Assembly (NCBI GenBank): GCA_017560625.1
Contig: JAFZEP010000030.1
Coordinates: 1-46,390, forward strand
Direction: 5' to 3'
DNA: 46,390 nt
DNA from: Bacteroidales bacterium
Lineage (GTDB): Bacteria; Bacteroidota; Bacteroidia; Bacteroidales; UBA932
In this document: positions 1 through 8,076 of the stretch, one piece after another
Position numbering within the stretch: the first letter of the stretch is position 1
Layout: every line of letters begins with the position of its first letter
Made by a program: the position numbers and the translations under genes
The notes under the pieces: model-generated
Told to the model about the DNA's origin: nothing
Database searches by the model: none
The model's input: the letters and a program-made list of their open reading frames with translations, nothing else

Positions 1-327
1 AACTTCATGCACGAGGAGACTTACGAGCAGATCCACCTCGACGCTGCTCTCGTTGACAACGCAGACCTCATGAAGGAGGGTCAGCACGTTGAGATGATGT
101 TCCTCGCTGACGAGGAGCGTTGCCTCACTTGCGAGCTTCCTACATACGTAGAGCTTGAGGTAACTTACACTGAGCCTGCTGTAAAGGGTGACACTGCTTC
201 TACAAACGCTCAGAAGGAGATCACTCTCGAGACTGGCGCTATCATCATGGCTCCGCTCTTCATCAACATCGGTGAGAAGATCCGTGTCAACACAACTGAC
301 CGTTCATACGGCGAGCGTGTAAAGTAA
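1..327 (+). CDS. efp: Elongation factor P, C-terminal part (5' truncated by the window edge)
   Basis: EF-P binds the ribosome between the P and E sites and relieves stalling at polyproline stretches. The visible part is about 108 residues and reads in frame from base 1, so the N-terminal KOW-like domain lies outside the window. What remains covers the second and third OB domains: NFMHEETYEQ is the usual start of the central domain, and the C-terminal domain carries VKGDTAS, LETGA, PLFINIGEKIRVNT and the terminal ERVK. These motifs are characteristic of EF-P. The stop at 325-327 is followed within 45 bases by a strong hairpin terminator, so efp is the last gene of its transcript. Nothing looks abnormal. 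Confidence 0.97.
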   Translation, partial: NFMHEETYEQIHLDAALVDNADLMKEGQHVEMMFLADEERCLTCELPTYVELEVTYTEPAVKGDTASTNAQKEITLETGAIIMAPLFINIGEKIRVNTTDRSYGERVK

Positions 328-367
328 TCTGATACGCAACACCGTCCCCTACAGGACTTAATACTAT

Positions 368-410
368 AAAAAAGATTGACCATTCTTCTAATGACTGGTC
401 AATCTTTTTT
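368..410. terminator. Rho-independent terminator after efp
   Basis: A perfect 15-bp inverted repeat, 368-382 against 396-410, with a 13-base loop. The stem starts with six A and ends with six T, so it can work in both directions. It ends the efp transcript on the plus strand and shields it from minus-strand transcription out of the RAYT region. Confidence 0.9.
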
Positions 411-868
411 CTTTTAGCCGCTCAGGTCCCTGATGCCCACGGTCAGGTTCCCATATTGCGATCCTTTTTTTCCCAACGTATCGTTCGTGGTCAAAGGTCA
501 ACGTGTCCTTCGTGATCACTGACCAGTTCTTCTCCGTTGATCTCTTCTCTTCACATGTCTGACCAATCTTCGCAGTCGAGTCCTTCTCTTCACATGTCCG
601 GTGGTGGAGATACCTCATCACTCGCATCCATACACTGGCTCTTGGTGGCGACGCGGATGGATTGGGCTATTTTTCCGTTTCAAAGGCTATTTTCGTTCAC
701 CATAGCTAGTTTTTGGGTTGTGAAGCGGACGAATCAAGCAATTCATCCGCTTCGCAGGCTGCATTGTGCAGTCGTCCTGCAGACCGCAAGTCGCAGATTA
801 CATATGAAGCACTCGTCGTCGTAATGCTGATTATAAGGTGGCAGGTAGCAGGTCAAAGTTACGGCAGG
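411..868. other. Gene-free spacer with short degenerate repeats
   Basis: No convincing gene lies here; the open frames have no recognisable family and weak composition. The spacer holds a 20-base direct repeat (474-493 and 499-518, period 25, CAACGTrTCsTTCGTGrTCA), a second short repeat TTCTCTTCACATGTC near 547 and 585, a degenerate half-copy of the REP-like element (around 646-672) and the intact REP-like hairpin at 722-753. A third pair, CAAAGTTACGGCA and CAAAGTCACGGCA near 855 and 879, runs into the 3' end of the RAYT gene. The region looks like decayed repeat DNA. Confidence 0.55.
711..756 (+). repeat. REP-like hairpin element, copy A (3' side of the RAYT gene)
   Basis: Imperfect hairpin with stem 722-734 / 741-753 (12 of 13 pairs) and the loop CAAGCA. 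It is preceded by TTTTGGGTTG and followed by GCA. The flanks, stem and position of the loop match copy B at 2102-2150, which shares the core GCGGAtGAATCrrGCAATTC and the trailing ATCCGCTTCGCA. One copy on each side of a RAYT gene is the arrangement expected for REP elements mobilised by that enzyme. Confidence 0.65.
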
Positions 869-1792
869 TCAGACGTTCAAAGTCACGGCATCCGGCAATA
901 CCAGACATCGTCGGATCTGAGCTGATGATGCATAGTATTGACGTGACAAGTGCTTCACAAGGCGAAGCTTCTCTTCTATGGAAAGATCGTACACAGATCG
1001 TGGCATGACGACACTGTCGATTTCATGACAAAGCTGCAAATCAGTAACTGCATTATAGTTGGAACGGCCATGTTCGTTCTTCAGCATCGTACGGACGTCC
1101 TGATAGAAAACACCGCTTTCTATATTTTCTAAAGATATAGGTGGGCAGGATGTGGTATCCTGCATCTGTTCTTTTTCCCAGTTTTCTCCAGAAAGTCGGT
1201 TCATATAATAGAGGAATGTGCGGGCTGTGGAGAATTGATGTTCCACATCTGCGACATCTATGGCGAACTGGGGTAGTATCATTCCGGATGCATCCATTTC
1301 TATATCATCCGGCAGTGACCAACGTTCTGGAATATGGCGATAGGCATGCTTTCGTGAAAGATACGGTGTATCTACCCAGCCAATGTCCTTACGAAAAATA
1401 GCACGAACCGACGAGTACGGATATCCTAGTGGAGTTCCTGTAACACCATGATGCATCGGATTTCTCAAGATGTAGGCGATGGCTGTGAGAAGATGGTAAA
1501 GTCCGTCTATCTCCAACTTGAAGAATTTCTCTTCGCCAAGGCGTCCACGTCTGCCGTACTTAGAGTTGAAATAACGTGTATAAGCAAACCAGAATGCCCG
1601 CATGAATTTTTCTGGCGAATCCGTTCTGACGCACAGATGGACGTGATTGGACATGAAAGCATACGCCAGAAGAGGATACCCCATCCTGCGAGCGACCAGA
1701 CATAGACAGTTGATTCCACGGACAAAATCTTCATGGCATCTGAACAAAACCTCGTTTTCAGATGACAGACATAAATGATAAGTTTTCTTCAT
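869..1792 (-). CDS. REP-associated tyrosine transposase (RAYT), Y1/IS200-like HUH family
   Basis: Predicted single-strand DNA transposase of the IS200/IS605 Y1 superfamily, 307 residues. RAYTs are domesticated relatives thought to cut and move short REP hairpins. The N-terminal 120 residues hold the domain: the HUH motif is NHVHLCV (His50 and His52), followed by GRRGRLGEEKFF (81-91, family typical) and AYILRNPMHHGV (106-117), in which Tyr107 is the likely catalytic tyrosine. After residue 120 comes a C-terminal helical extension of about 185 residues, common in this group and of unknown role. The gene stands alone between two strong neighbours and has no terminal inverted repeats. Hairpins that could be its substrates lie at 722-753, 2035-2084 and 2119-2144. 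The reading frame is intact, so the enzyme may be active. Confidence 0.88.
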   Translation of the reverse strand: MKKTYHLCLSSENEVLFRCHEDFVRGINCLCLVARRMGYPLLAYAFMSNHVHLCVRTDSPEKFMRAFWFAYTRYFNSKYGRRGRLGEEKFFKLEIDGLYHLLTAIAYILRNPMHHGVTGTPLGYPYSSVRAIFRKDIGWVDTPYLSRKHAYRHIPERWSLPDDIEMDASGMILPQFAIDVADVEHQFSTARTFLYYMNRLSGENWEKEQMQDTTSCPPISLENIESGVFYQDVRTMLKNEHGRSNYNAVTDLQLCHEIDSVVMPRSVYDLSIEEKLRLVKHLSRQYYASSAQIRRCLVLPDAVTLNV

Positions 1793-2034
1793 GATTTTTT
1801 GGTCATGAAGCTAGACATCCTTATCGATAACTTGTTTAAAAAAGAGAAAAACTTCGTTAAAGAAAAAGAAATAATTTTAAGAAAAAGAAAAATGTGGTAG
1901 AACTATCAATTTCTGATGTGATTATGAAACACTTCACTTTCACCCATCATCAGATGAAAAAATCCTAGTTGGAGGTATATCTTTCCGCATAGGTGTGTCA
2001 TTCTAGAGGGATTGCAAGGTGCGATCTTATATAT

Positions 2035-2084
2035 GCAGCCATCGTCGCGGAAGAATTGCTTGATTCTTCCGCGACGATGGCTGC
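2035..2084 (-). repeat. Perfect 22-bp hairpin, REP-like copy D
   Basis: Inverted repeat 2035-2056 / 2063-2084, perfect over 22 pairs, loop TGCTTG. On the minus strand its centre reads AATCAAGCAATT, identical to the centre of copy A, so it looks like the same family in inverted orientation with a longer, different outer stem. TTTT follows on the plus side, so it could also end plus-strand transcription, but no plus-strand gene reads into it. Confidence 0.6.
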
Positions 2085-2101
2085 TTTTAGGCATTAAAGC
2101 C

Positions 2102-2150
2102 AGTTTTGGGCTTGGGACGCGGATGAATCGGGCAATTCATCCGCTTCGCA
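2102..2150 (+). repeat. REP-like hairpin element, copy B (5' side of the RAYT gene, after lptB)
   Basis: Perfect 10-bp stem 2119-2128 / 2135-2144 with loop CGGGCA, preceded by AGTTTTGGGCTTGGGA and followed by TTCGCA. It matches copy A over about 45 bases. It lies just after the lptB stop codon and may also affect lptB mRNA 3' ends. Confidence 0.65.
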
Positions 2151-2178
2151 TATTTTTAAAAACTGTTCGAGCTGTTTT

Positions 2179-3015
2179 TTATTCTTCGGATGTTTCTTCA
2201 GAGGCTTTGGCAGCAGCGGCAGCGTCGTGCTCAGCTTGGGTGTTGATGCGCTGAGGGCCGCCGGCTGCGGCGCGGAGGAAGGCGTCGGAGCGCTTGAGGA
2301 CGAAGTTCGAACCAAGGTACTTGGTGCGGACGTCCTCATCGGCTGCGAGGGCTTCCGGAGTGCCGCTCTGAAGGATGGATCCTTCGTAGAGCAGGTAGGC
2401 GCGGTCTATGATCGCGAGGGTCTCACCTACGTTGTGGTCGGTGATGATGACTCCGATGTTCTTGTATTTCAGTTTTGCAATGATGTACTGGATGTCTTCC
2501 ACAGCGATAGGGTCGACTCCGGCAAACGGTTCGTCAAGCAGGATGAACTTAGGGTCGATTGCCAGGGCGCGAGCGATCTCGCAACGGCGACGTTCTCCTC
2601 CTGAAAGCTGGATTCCCTTGCTCTTGCGCACCTTATGGAGATTGAACTCGTCCAGAAGATCTTCCAGACGCTGCTTTCTTTCCTCCTTTGTGAACTGTTT
2701 GGACATCTCCATCACAGACATGATGTTGTCTTCCACTGTCATATGACGGAACACCGATGCCTCCTGGGCAAGGTAGCCCACGCCAAGCTGAGAACGCTTG
2801 TACATAGGAAGCTTTGTGATTTCCTGGTCGTCAAGGAATATCTTGCCGTCATTAGGCACTACAAGGCCGGTGATCATGTAGAAGCTTGTGGTCTTTCCTG
2901 CACCGTTCGGTCCAAGGAAGCCGACAATCTCTCCCTGCTGCACCTCCATTGAGACACCCTTAACTACTGTTCTGTGTCCGTATACCTTTACAAGGTTTTC
3001 ACAACGAAGTTTCAT
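2179..3015 (-). CDS. lptB: LPS export ABC transporter ATP-binding protein LptB
   Basis: Cytoplasmic ATPase that powers LptFG to extract lipopolysaccharide from the inner membrane and push it along the Lpt bridge. All ABC motifs are present: Walker A GPNGAGKTT (35-43), Q-loop Gln84, the signature LSGGERRR (137-144), Walker B FILLDEP (157-163) and the switch His194 in ITDHNVGETL. The match to LptB over residues 1-245 is very clear. At 278 residues it is about 35 longer than the usual 240; the extra C-terminal tail is Ala/Glu-rich, low in complexity and probably disordered. The start lies 24 bases after the dnaX stop, so the two are likely co-transcribed in the order dnaX, lptB. Confidence 0.96.
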   Translation of the reverse strand: MKLRCENLVKVYGHRTVVKGVSMEVQQGEIVGFLGPNGAGKTTSFYMITGLVVPNDGKIFLDDQEITKLPMYKRSQLGVGYLAQEASVFRHMTVEDNIMSVMEMSKQFTKEERKQRLEDLLDEFNLHKVRKSKGIQLSGGERRRCEIARALAIDPKFILLDEPFAGVDPIAVEDIQYIIAKLKYKNIGVIITDHNVGETLAIIDRAYLLYEGSILQSGTPEALAADEDVRTKYLGSNFVLKRSDAFLRAAAGGPQRINTQAEHDAAAAAKASEETSEE

Positions 3016-3039
3016 TCTTATCGTACGTTTGTGATGTTG

Positions 3040-4947
3040 CTATTTGATTTCAAGTTTGAGGTCTGTCACCAGTGCATTGACCTCTGCGTTGTCTGCCATG
3101 AGGACTTTCGCCTTGTCGCTCGGCATGTAGATCCTCTGCTGAGGAGCATCATCCGGAGTGACGTCCACACCGAGAGTGATGTTAGGCGAGCCCATGATTC
3201 TGCGGAATCTGCCTTCAAGGTCGTGAAGCAGTTTTGACACCACCCAGTCTTTCTGAGCCTCGTTCTCCACGCGGAATGTCACTACCATTGCGTCGGCATC
3301 TCCGATCACCTTGAGCTTGGTTGTGGAGAGCATGCTGAAAAGACGTGGCTTATCCTGGTAGCACTTTGCGAGCTCAGGCCATTTTGCGTGCACTGCATCT
3401 GCTGTAATGGCGTCGTTTGTTGCAACGACTTCTTCAACAGGCTTTGCAGCATCGTCCATCATTGACTTGACAGAGACTGTAGTCACAGCACGGGCTGCAC
3501 GTGTGCGGCGCTCACGCGGCTGCTCTGGAGCCGGCTCTGAAACAGGGCTCGGCTGAACTGCCGGCTGAGGCTGAACTGCTGGCTGAGCTGCTGGCTGAGG
3601 CTGAACTGCCGGTGCTGGCTGAACTGCTGGTGTTGGCTGAACTGCCGGCTGAGGCTGTGCCTGAACTGCAGGAGCCTGTTCTGAAACTGGCGCTGGACCA
3701 GGGCTTGGCTGTTCTGCCGGCGCAGGGGTCGGTGCAGAGGTCGGTGCAGGAGCCGGTTTTGGTGCCGGGGCAGGCTGCGGGGCAGGCTGCGGGGCAACCG
3801 AAGGCTGAACGGCGACGGTTGGCTGAACTGCTACTGTTGGCTGCACGGCTGGCTTAGCCTGCAGGAAGCTCAGGCGCATGAGGGCAAACTCGATGTGCAG
3901 GCGTGGATTCACGCTGGCACGGTAGCCCGACTCGCACTGAGTCGTCACGCCCAGGGCATCGTATAGGAATGAGAGCTGACATCTGTCTGCCTGCTCCTTG
4001 TATTTCATCTTGAGAGACTCCGGCAATTCGAGAAGTGCCTCAAGTCCTCCGCTCTTGCTCACGATAAGGTCGCGCAGATGCGATGAAAGCGCAGCCACGA
4101 AGTGGAGAGCGTTGAAGCCTTTTGTGAGAATCTCGTCGAAAGTCAGAAGGGCTGACGGATAGTCACCCTTGAGGAACGCATCCACCAGCGAGAAGCTGTA
4201 CTCATAGTCAAGGACATTGAGATTGCGGAGCACGTCCTGATATTTCACGTCAGTGCCGCAGAATGCGACTGTCTGGTCGAATATTGTCAGAGCGTCACGC
4301 ATCGCACCGTCAGCCTTGTGGGCAATCACGTGCAATGACTCGTCATCGATGGTCACCGACTCGCTTGAAGCCACCATTCGGAGGTTTCTCACGATGTTCT
4401 CGACTGTGATTCTGTTGAAGTCATATGTCTGACAGCGTGAAAGGATGGTCGGAAGGATCTTATGTTTCTCAGTAGTTGCGAGGATGAAGATTGCGTGTGC
4501 AGGCGGTTCCTCCAATGTCTTGAGGAAGGCGTTGAACGCCTGCTGCGAGAGCATATGCACCTCATCGATGATATATACGCTGTATCTGCCCACCTGCGGA
4601 GGTACGCGCACCTGGTCCATCAGGGCCTTGATGTCCTCCACACCGTTGTTCGAGGCTGCGTCGAGCTCATGGATACAGTATGAACGGCCTTCGGCAAACG
4701 ACAGACACGACTCGCATGTGCCGCATGGTTCCATGTCCTCCGAAGGGTTGGAACAGTTGATCATCTTTGCGAAGATTCGTGCTGTTGTGGTCTTGCCCAC
4801 TCCGCGAGGTCCGCAGAAGAGGTAGGCATGCGCAAGCTGGCCTCTAAGGATTGAATTCTTGAGGGTGAGCGCGATGTTGTCTTGTCCGATCAGCGTCCCG
4901 AATGAGTCAGGACGGTACTTTCTTGCTGAAACTATATACTGAGCCAT
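3040..4947 (-). CDS. dnaX: DNA polymerase III subunits gamma and tau
   Basis: Clamp-loader ATPase that opens the sliding clamp and ties the replisome together. The AAA+ region (1-240) shows Walker A GPRGVGKTT (46-54), the zinc cysteines Cys65, Cys75, Cys78 and Cys81, Walker B IIDEVH (126-131) and the SRC arginine-finger motif (170-172). Domain III runs to about 363. Residues 364-477 form a long linker made almost only of Pro, Ala, Gln and Val in variations of AVQPAPAVQPQPA, followed by a C-terminal domain (about 510-635) that should contact polymerase and helicase. The DNA under the linker is itself repetitive. The promoter is probably the minus-strand -7 box at 4955-4962. Confidence 0.96.
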   Translation of the reverse strand: MAQYIVSARKYRPDSFGTLIGQDNIALTLKNSILRGQLAHAYLFCGPRGVGKTTTARIFAKMINCSNPSEDMEPCGTCESCLSFAEGRSYCIHELDAASNNGVEDIKALMDQVRVPPQVGRYSVYIIDEVHMLSQQAFNAFLKTLEEPPAHAIFILATTEKHKILPTILSRCQTYDFNRITVENIVRNLRMVASSESVTIDDESLHVIAHKADGAMRDALTIFDQTVAFCGTDVKYQDVLRNLNVLDYEYSFSLVDAFLKGDYPSALLTFDEILTKGFNALHFVAALSSHLRDLIVSKSGGLEALLELPESLKMKYKEQADRCQLSFLYDALGVTTQCESGYRASVNPRLHIEFALMRLSFLQAKPAVQPTVAVQPTVAVQPSVAPQPAPQPAPAPKPAPAPTSAPTPAPAEQPSPGPAPVSEQAPAVQAQPQPAVQPTPAVQPAPAVQPQPAAQPAVQPQPAVQPSPVSEPAPEQPRERRTRAARAVTTVSVKSMMDDAAKPVEEVVATNDAITADAVHAKWPELAKCYQDKPRLFSMLSTTKLKVIGDADAMVVTFRVENEAQKDWVVSKLLHDLEGRFRRIMGSPNITLGVDVTPDDAPQQRIYMPSDKAKVLMADNAEVNALVTDLKLEIK

Positions 4948-4954
4948 AATTCTA

Positions 4955-4962
4955 CAAATATA
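4955..4962 (-). promoter_or_regulatory. Bacteroidota -7 box for dnaX
   Basis: CAAATATA on the plus strand reads TATATTTG on the minus strand, matching TAnnTTTG. It lies 8 bases upstream of the dnaX start codon, so the leader would be very short. The -33 half is not clear. Confidence 0.5.
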
Positions 4963-4974
4963 GCACTATTTTTG

Positions 4975-4982
4975 TAACTTTG
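4975..4982 (+). promoter_or_regulatory. Bacteroidota -7 box for the 5016 gene
   Basis: TAACTTTG followed by CG matches the TAnnTTTG consensus and lies 33 bases upstream of the start codon at 5016. Together with 4955-4962 it forms a compact divergent promoter region. Confidence 0.65.
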
Positions 4983-5015
4983 CGCCGGTTCAACTCATCG
5001 ACCTATTAAGAACAC

Positions 5016-5873
5016 ATGAAAATGAAACGTTTATTTATTCTTATAGCAGCGGTAATTGTGCCGATGCTTGCGGCCGCTCAGGCGCAGATCAACACAAAGA
5101 AGGTCAAGATTGCAGACTTCACAGAAAAGACCACAAAGATCGTGCTCACAGGCAACGACTTCTACGACCTGAAACTGCGCAAGGAGATCACAGCAGGCTG
5201 GACACTTTCACCATACGAATTCTGCACACTTGAGGAGTTCAACTTCCTCAGCACCAGCGACAACTACTACTTCCTCCTCACTGTGGACGGCCAGTTCAAG
5301 AAGGAGAACGGCCCTGGCATCACATTCCTCACTTTGGTCAAGGGAGGCAGCGCTGCATCGGGCGGCATCAGCAAGATGCTGGAAATCGTGTCGCTCCCTA
5401 TCGCATCTGTCGAGGACCCGTCTGGACGTGAATTCGTATTCATGCCGGCGTTCATCGACATCATCCAGGAGTACACAGAGGCTTCGATGAGCCGAGACGT
5501 CAACGGCTATCTCGGCCTCATGAGCAACACTGCCAGCTTCGCAGAGAATCCGAACATGCAGCTGGTATTCGCTGACTGTGATCTCGCACCGGATGTAGAC
5601 AGACCATTCAGAGACCTCAACTTCGACTCGGACATGTGCGTTGTGGACGAGGATGATGCAGACGAGAAAATGGCAGCAGGAACTCCTGAGACAGTCGTAA
5701 GTTACGTCGTAGCGCCTACTGAGCCGACAAACGGCTCATATTGCTACAAGATGCTCATCCATCCGGAGACACACAGGCTCTACTATTTCCGCAAGCATAA
5801 GATTTCAAAGAAATACGGCACAGGATTCCTCCAGGAGGACATTCTACGCCTCAACAAGCAGAGAGGAAGATAG
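5016..5873 (+). CDS. Secreted or periplasmic protein of unknown function
   Basis: Not recognised as a named family. The 285-residue product starts with a clear signal peptide (MKMKRLFILIAAVIVPMLAA, probable cleavage near AQA-QI at about 24); no lipobox cysteine is present, so it should be periplasmic or secreted. The mature part begins with KVKIADFTEKTTKIVLTGND and appears to be a mixed alpha/beta domain without catalytic motifs I can name. Acidic stretch 205-225. The next gene, an M16 peptidase, starts one base after its stop, so the two are co-translated and the protein may be a partner of that peptidase; this is inferred from position only. Confidence 0.75.
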   Translation: MKMKRLFILIAAVIVPMLAAAQAQINTKKVKIADFTEKTTKIVLTGNDFYDLKLRKEITAGWTLSPYEFCTLEEFNFLSTSDNYYFLLTVDGQFKKENGPGITFLTLVKGGSAASGGISKMLEIVSLPIASVEDPSGREFVFMPAFIDIIQEYTEASMSRDVNGYLGLMSNTASFAENPNMQLVFADCDLAPDVDRPFRDLNFDSDMCVVDEDDADEKMAAGTPETVVSYVVAPTEPTNGSYCYKMLIHPETHRLYYFRKHKISKKYGTGFLQEDILRLNKQRGR

Positions 5874-5874
5874 G

Positions 5875-7140
5875 ATGATCAGCGGAAAGGCGGAATGCGG
5901 GCTGCATTATGCGGCCAAACGCAGCGGCTCAGCAGTAGGATATTGCGCGCTCAGCATAAAGTGCGGCACGAGGGACGAGGAAAGCTACCACGCCGGCATT
6001 GCTCATTTTGTAGAGCACACCATATTCAAGGGCACGACACACAAGCGTGCCTCTGTCATCAACGGCTATCTTGACCGTCTTGGCGGAGAGCTCAATGCGT
6101 TTACAACAAAAGAGGAGATAGTCCTGCACGCTACAGTGCTCAAGGAAGATCTTGGAAAGGCGGCGGCGCTGCTTTTCGAGCTTGCCACATGCGCCACTTT
6201 CCCCGAGCATGAGATCGAGGTGGAAAAGGGCGTGGTGATTGATGAGATACAGTCATATAAGGACACTCCTTCAGAGGATATCTACGACAGATTTGAGGAG
6301 ATGATTTTTGCAGGGCATCCGCTCAGCGGCAATATTCTCGGAAGCAAAGCATCGGTGAAGAAGATCACTCATGACGAACTCCTGAAGTTTGCGAAGGAGA
6401 AGTTCGTGCCTTGCAGGATGGCTTTCACTGTGGTGGCGGACATCGACGAGAATAAGATGGAAAAGGATATCCTGAAGCTTGTGGCGAAGTATTTTGACGG
6501 CACAGCACAGGAAGCGTCGCTTTCGTGTGCTGCCGACTGCACACCAGAGCACAGGCCTTGCGGTCATTACGGAGTGCCGGCAGCAGAGCCGTTCGAAAAG
6601 ACTTTGAACAAGCGCAACCATCAGGCAAACTGCATAATCGGAGGTCTCGCTCCGTCATTATATCAGGAAAGGGAGCGACTGGCCACTGTGCTGCTCTGCA
6701 ACATCCTGGGAGGTCCGGCTACCAACTCTATCCTGAATTCAGTACTTCGCGAGAAGAACGGATGGGTATACGGTGTAGAGTGTGGCTACAATCAGTTTTC
6801 AGACACCGGACTTGTAACCATCAGCCTCGGCTGCGACAAGAGCAACGTCGACAAGTGCCTCGCGGCGATAGAGAAGGAGATCGGCAAGCTTCAGAGCGAA
6901 GTGATGTCAGAAAGGAAGCTCAAAGCTGCAAAGAAGCAGCTTCTTGGCCAGCTGGCCATCAGCAGCGACAACGGCGAAACCCAATGCCTCTCAATGGGCA
7001 AGAGCCTGCTCTCATTCGGCAAGATCCACTCCGGCAAGGAGAACAGATCGCTGGTGGAAGGCATCACAGCAGAGGAAATCCGCGACATGGCTCAGAAGAT
7101 ATTCGACAGGTCACGCCTGTCAAAACTGGTGTACGTGTAG
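5875..7140 (+). CDS. M16 family zinc metallopeptidase (insulinase/processing peptidase type)
   Basis: Predicted zinc protease of the pitrilysin family, 421 residues, one catalytic unit followed by one structural half as in bacterial processing-peptidase homologues. The inverted zinc motif is HFVEH (His44, Glu47, His48), and the third ligand Glu124 in VVIDEI sits at the expected distance of about 76 residues. The C-terminal half contains NHQANCIIGG and LGGPATNSILNSVLREKNGWVYGV, typical of M16 peptidases. There is no signal peptide, so it is probably cytoplasmic, although some family members reach the periplasm by unclear routes. It overlaps functionally with nothing else in the window; the upstream gene ends one base before it. 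A tandem repeat array follows directly after the stop. Confidence 0.93.
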   Translation: MISGKAECGLHYAAKRSGSAVGYCALSIKCGTRDEESYHAGIAHFVEHTIFKGTTHKRASVINGYLDRLGGELNAFTTKEEIVLHATVLKEDLGKAAALLFELATCATFPEHEIEVEKGVVIDEIQSYKDTPSEDIYDRFEEMIFAGHPLSGNILGSKASVKKITHDELLKFAKEKFVPCRMAFTVVADIDENKMEKDILKLVAKYFDGTAQEASLSCAADCTPEHRPCGHYGVPAAEPFEKTLNKRNHQANCIIGGLAPSLYQERERLATVLLCNILGGPATNSILNSVLREKNGWVYGVECGYNQFSDTGLVTISLGCDKSNVDKCLAAIEKEIGKLQSEVMSERKLKAAKKQLLGQLAISSDNGETQCLSMGKSLLSFGKIHSGKENRSLVEGITAEEIRDMAQKIFDRSRLSKLVYV

Positions 7141-7144
7141 CCAC

Positions 7145-7340
7145 ACGTCATTGCAAGGAGCAACATGACATAACGTCATTGCAAAAGCATGCACACACGT
7201 CATTGCGAAAGCAGCATACCCACACGTCATTGCGAAAGTAGCATGCCATACGTCATTGCGAGGAGCAACAACGACATAACGTCATTGCGAAGCAGCATGC
7301 CCATACGTCATTGCGAGGAGCGATAGCGACGTGGCAATCT
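7145..7340 (+). repeat. Array of seven ACGTCATTGCGA units (34-bp palindromic element family)
   Basis: Seven units begin at 7145, 7173, 7197, 7224, 7250, 7279 and 7305, spaced 24-29 bases. Each opens with ACGTCATTGCrA. The last is full length and continues GGAGCGATAGCGACGTGGCAATCT. It is the reverse complement of the single elements at 10100, 10822, 11931 and 32341. The linkers between units vary only slightly (GCAGCATGCCCAT-like). It fills the space between the M16 and O-methyltransferase genes. It is not a CRISPR: the units have no unique spacers. Confidence 0.85.
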
Positions 7341-7355
7341 TAAACATAAAGAATT

Positions 7356-8060
7356 ATGGAAAAAATCTACAAATACATTGAAGACCACGCCACCCCGCAA
7401 GGAGAGGCGCTGGACTGGATCGAAAAGCAGACCCACATCAGAACCAACCATGCCCGCATGCTTTCCGGCCACCTCCAGGGCGAACTGATGCGCATTCTTG
7501 TGCAGATCAGCGGCGCACGCCGCATCCTGGAGCTAGGAACGTTCACCGGCTACTCTGCCACATGCATGGCAACCGTGCTTCCATCTGACGGCCACCTTGA
7601 CACACTCGAGTTGAACGACGAGCTGGAGGACCTTATCCTTGAAGGCTTTGAAAGAGCCGGTGTCGAGGACAAGGTGCAGCTGCACATCGGCGACTGCAAG
7701 GAGACGCTCGTGCGCCTTCGCTCAGAGATGGGCCTTGGCGCTGTAGGTTCTGAGGGAACTGAGAGGCCTGTGGAAGCCGGCAGCGCAGATGCAGCTAAGC
7801 TGTACGACATCGTCTACATCGATGCCAACAAGCGTGAATACTGCGAGTACTACGATCTCGTGTTCGACATGGTACGCCCTGGCGGTCTCATTCTCGCCGA
7901 CAATGTCATCTGGGACGGCAAGGTCTGCATGGATCCGCTCCCTCAAGACAAGCAGACTCTCGAAATCGTCCGCTTCAACAACAAGGTGTCAGCCGACCCT
8001 CGCGTAGAGTCCGTGATTCTCCCTCTTCGCGACGGCATCAACGTCATCCGAAAAAAATAA
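7356..8060 (+). CDS. SAM-dependent O-methyltransferase (COG4122, catechol O-methyltransferase type)
   Basis: Class I methyltransferase of the caffeoyl-CoA/catechol O-methyltransferase group, 234 residues. The SAM-binding motif I is ILELGTFTGYSA (57-68); the acidic residue after strand 2 is in LDTLELNDE (81-89); metal-binding aspartates are expected in YIDANK (154-159) and ADNVIWDGKV further on. Residues 124-148 (Gly/Ala/Glu-rich, GAVGSEGTERPVEAGSADAA) look like an insertion between strands 4 and 5 compared with the usual tight loop. The natural substrate cannot be told from sequence; these proteins methylate small catechol-like compounds or act on tRNA (TrmR type). The gene follows the repeat array and is followed by a terminator region shared with murA. 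Confidence 0.9.
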   Translation: MEKIYKYIEDHATPQGEALDWIEKQTHIRTNHARMLSGHLQGELMRILVQISGARRILELGTFTGYSATCMATVLPSDGHLDTLELNDELEDLILEGFERAGVEDKVQLHIGDCKETLVRLRSEMGLGAVGSEGTERPVEAGSADAAKLYDIVYIDANKREYCEYYDLVFDMVRPGGLILADNVIWDGKVCMDPLPQDKQTLEIVRFNNKVSADPRVESVILPLRDGINVIRKK

Positions 8061-8076
8061 CGCAATAACAATCAGA

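Larger units (their letters stand above)
1793..2178. other. Spacer between RAYT and lptB, AT-rich with REP-like hairpins
   Basis: No gene is seen. The first 150 bases are strongly AT-rich (long A-rich runs at about 1845-1895) and probably hold the RAYT promoter, although no clear -7 box is visible. The second half holds two hairpins, 2035-2084 and 2119-2144, that share loop and stem sequence with the hairpin on the other side of the RAYT gene. Confidence 0.5.

Noticed and set aside
388-627. A 79-residue minus-strand open frame with a repeated CEEK motif
   Set aside because: It overlaps the efp terminator, has no family match I recognise, and the repeated motif comes from a short DNA repeat. 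It is not the same as the CEEQ element of murB and metG.
2035-2084. The 22-bp hairpin as the lptB terminator
   Set aside because: The T run is on the plus side, the wrong direction for lptB, and the loop matches the REP-like family, so it was listed as a repeat.
6525-7241. Long second-frame open reading frame across the M16 gene
   Set aside because: It overlaps an obvious M16 coding region, has Arg/Gln-rich out-of-frame composition, and no family match.
7145-7340. CRISPR-like look of the seven-unit array
   Set aside because: Repeats are short and decayed, the linkers are similar to each other and not unique, the spacing is too small, and no cas gene is near.
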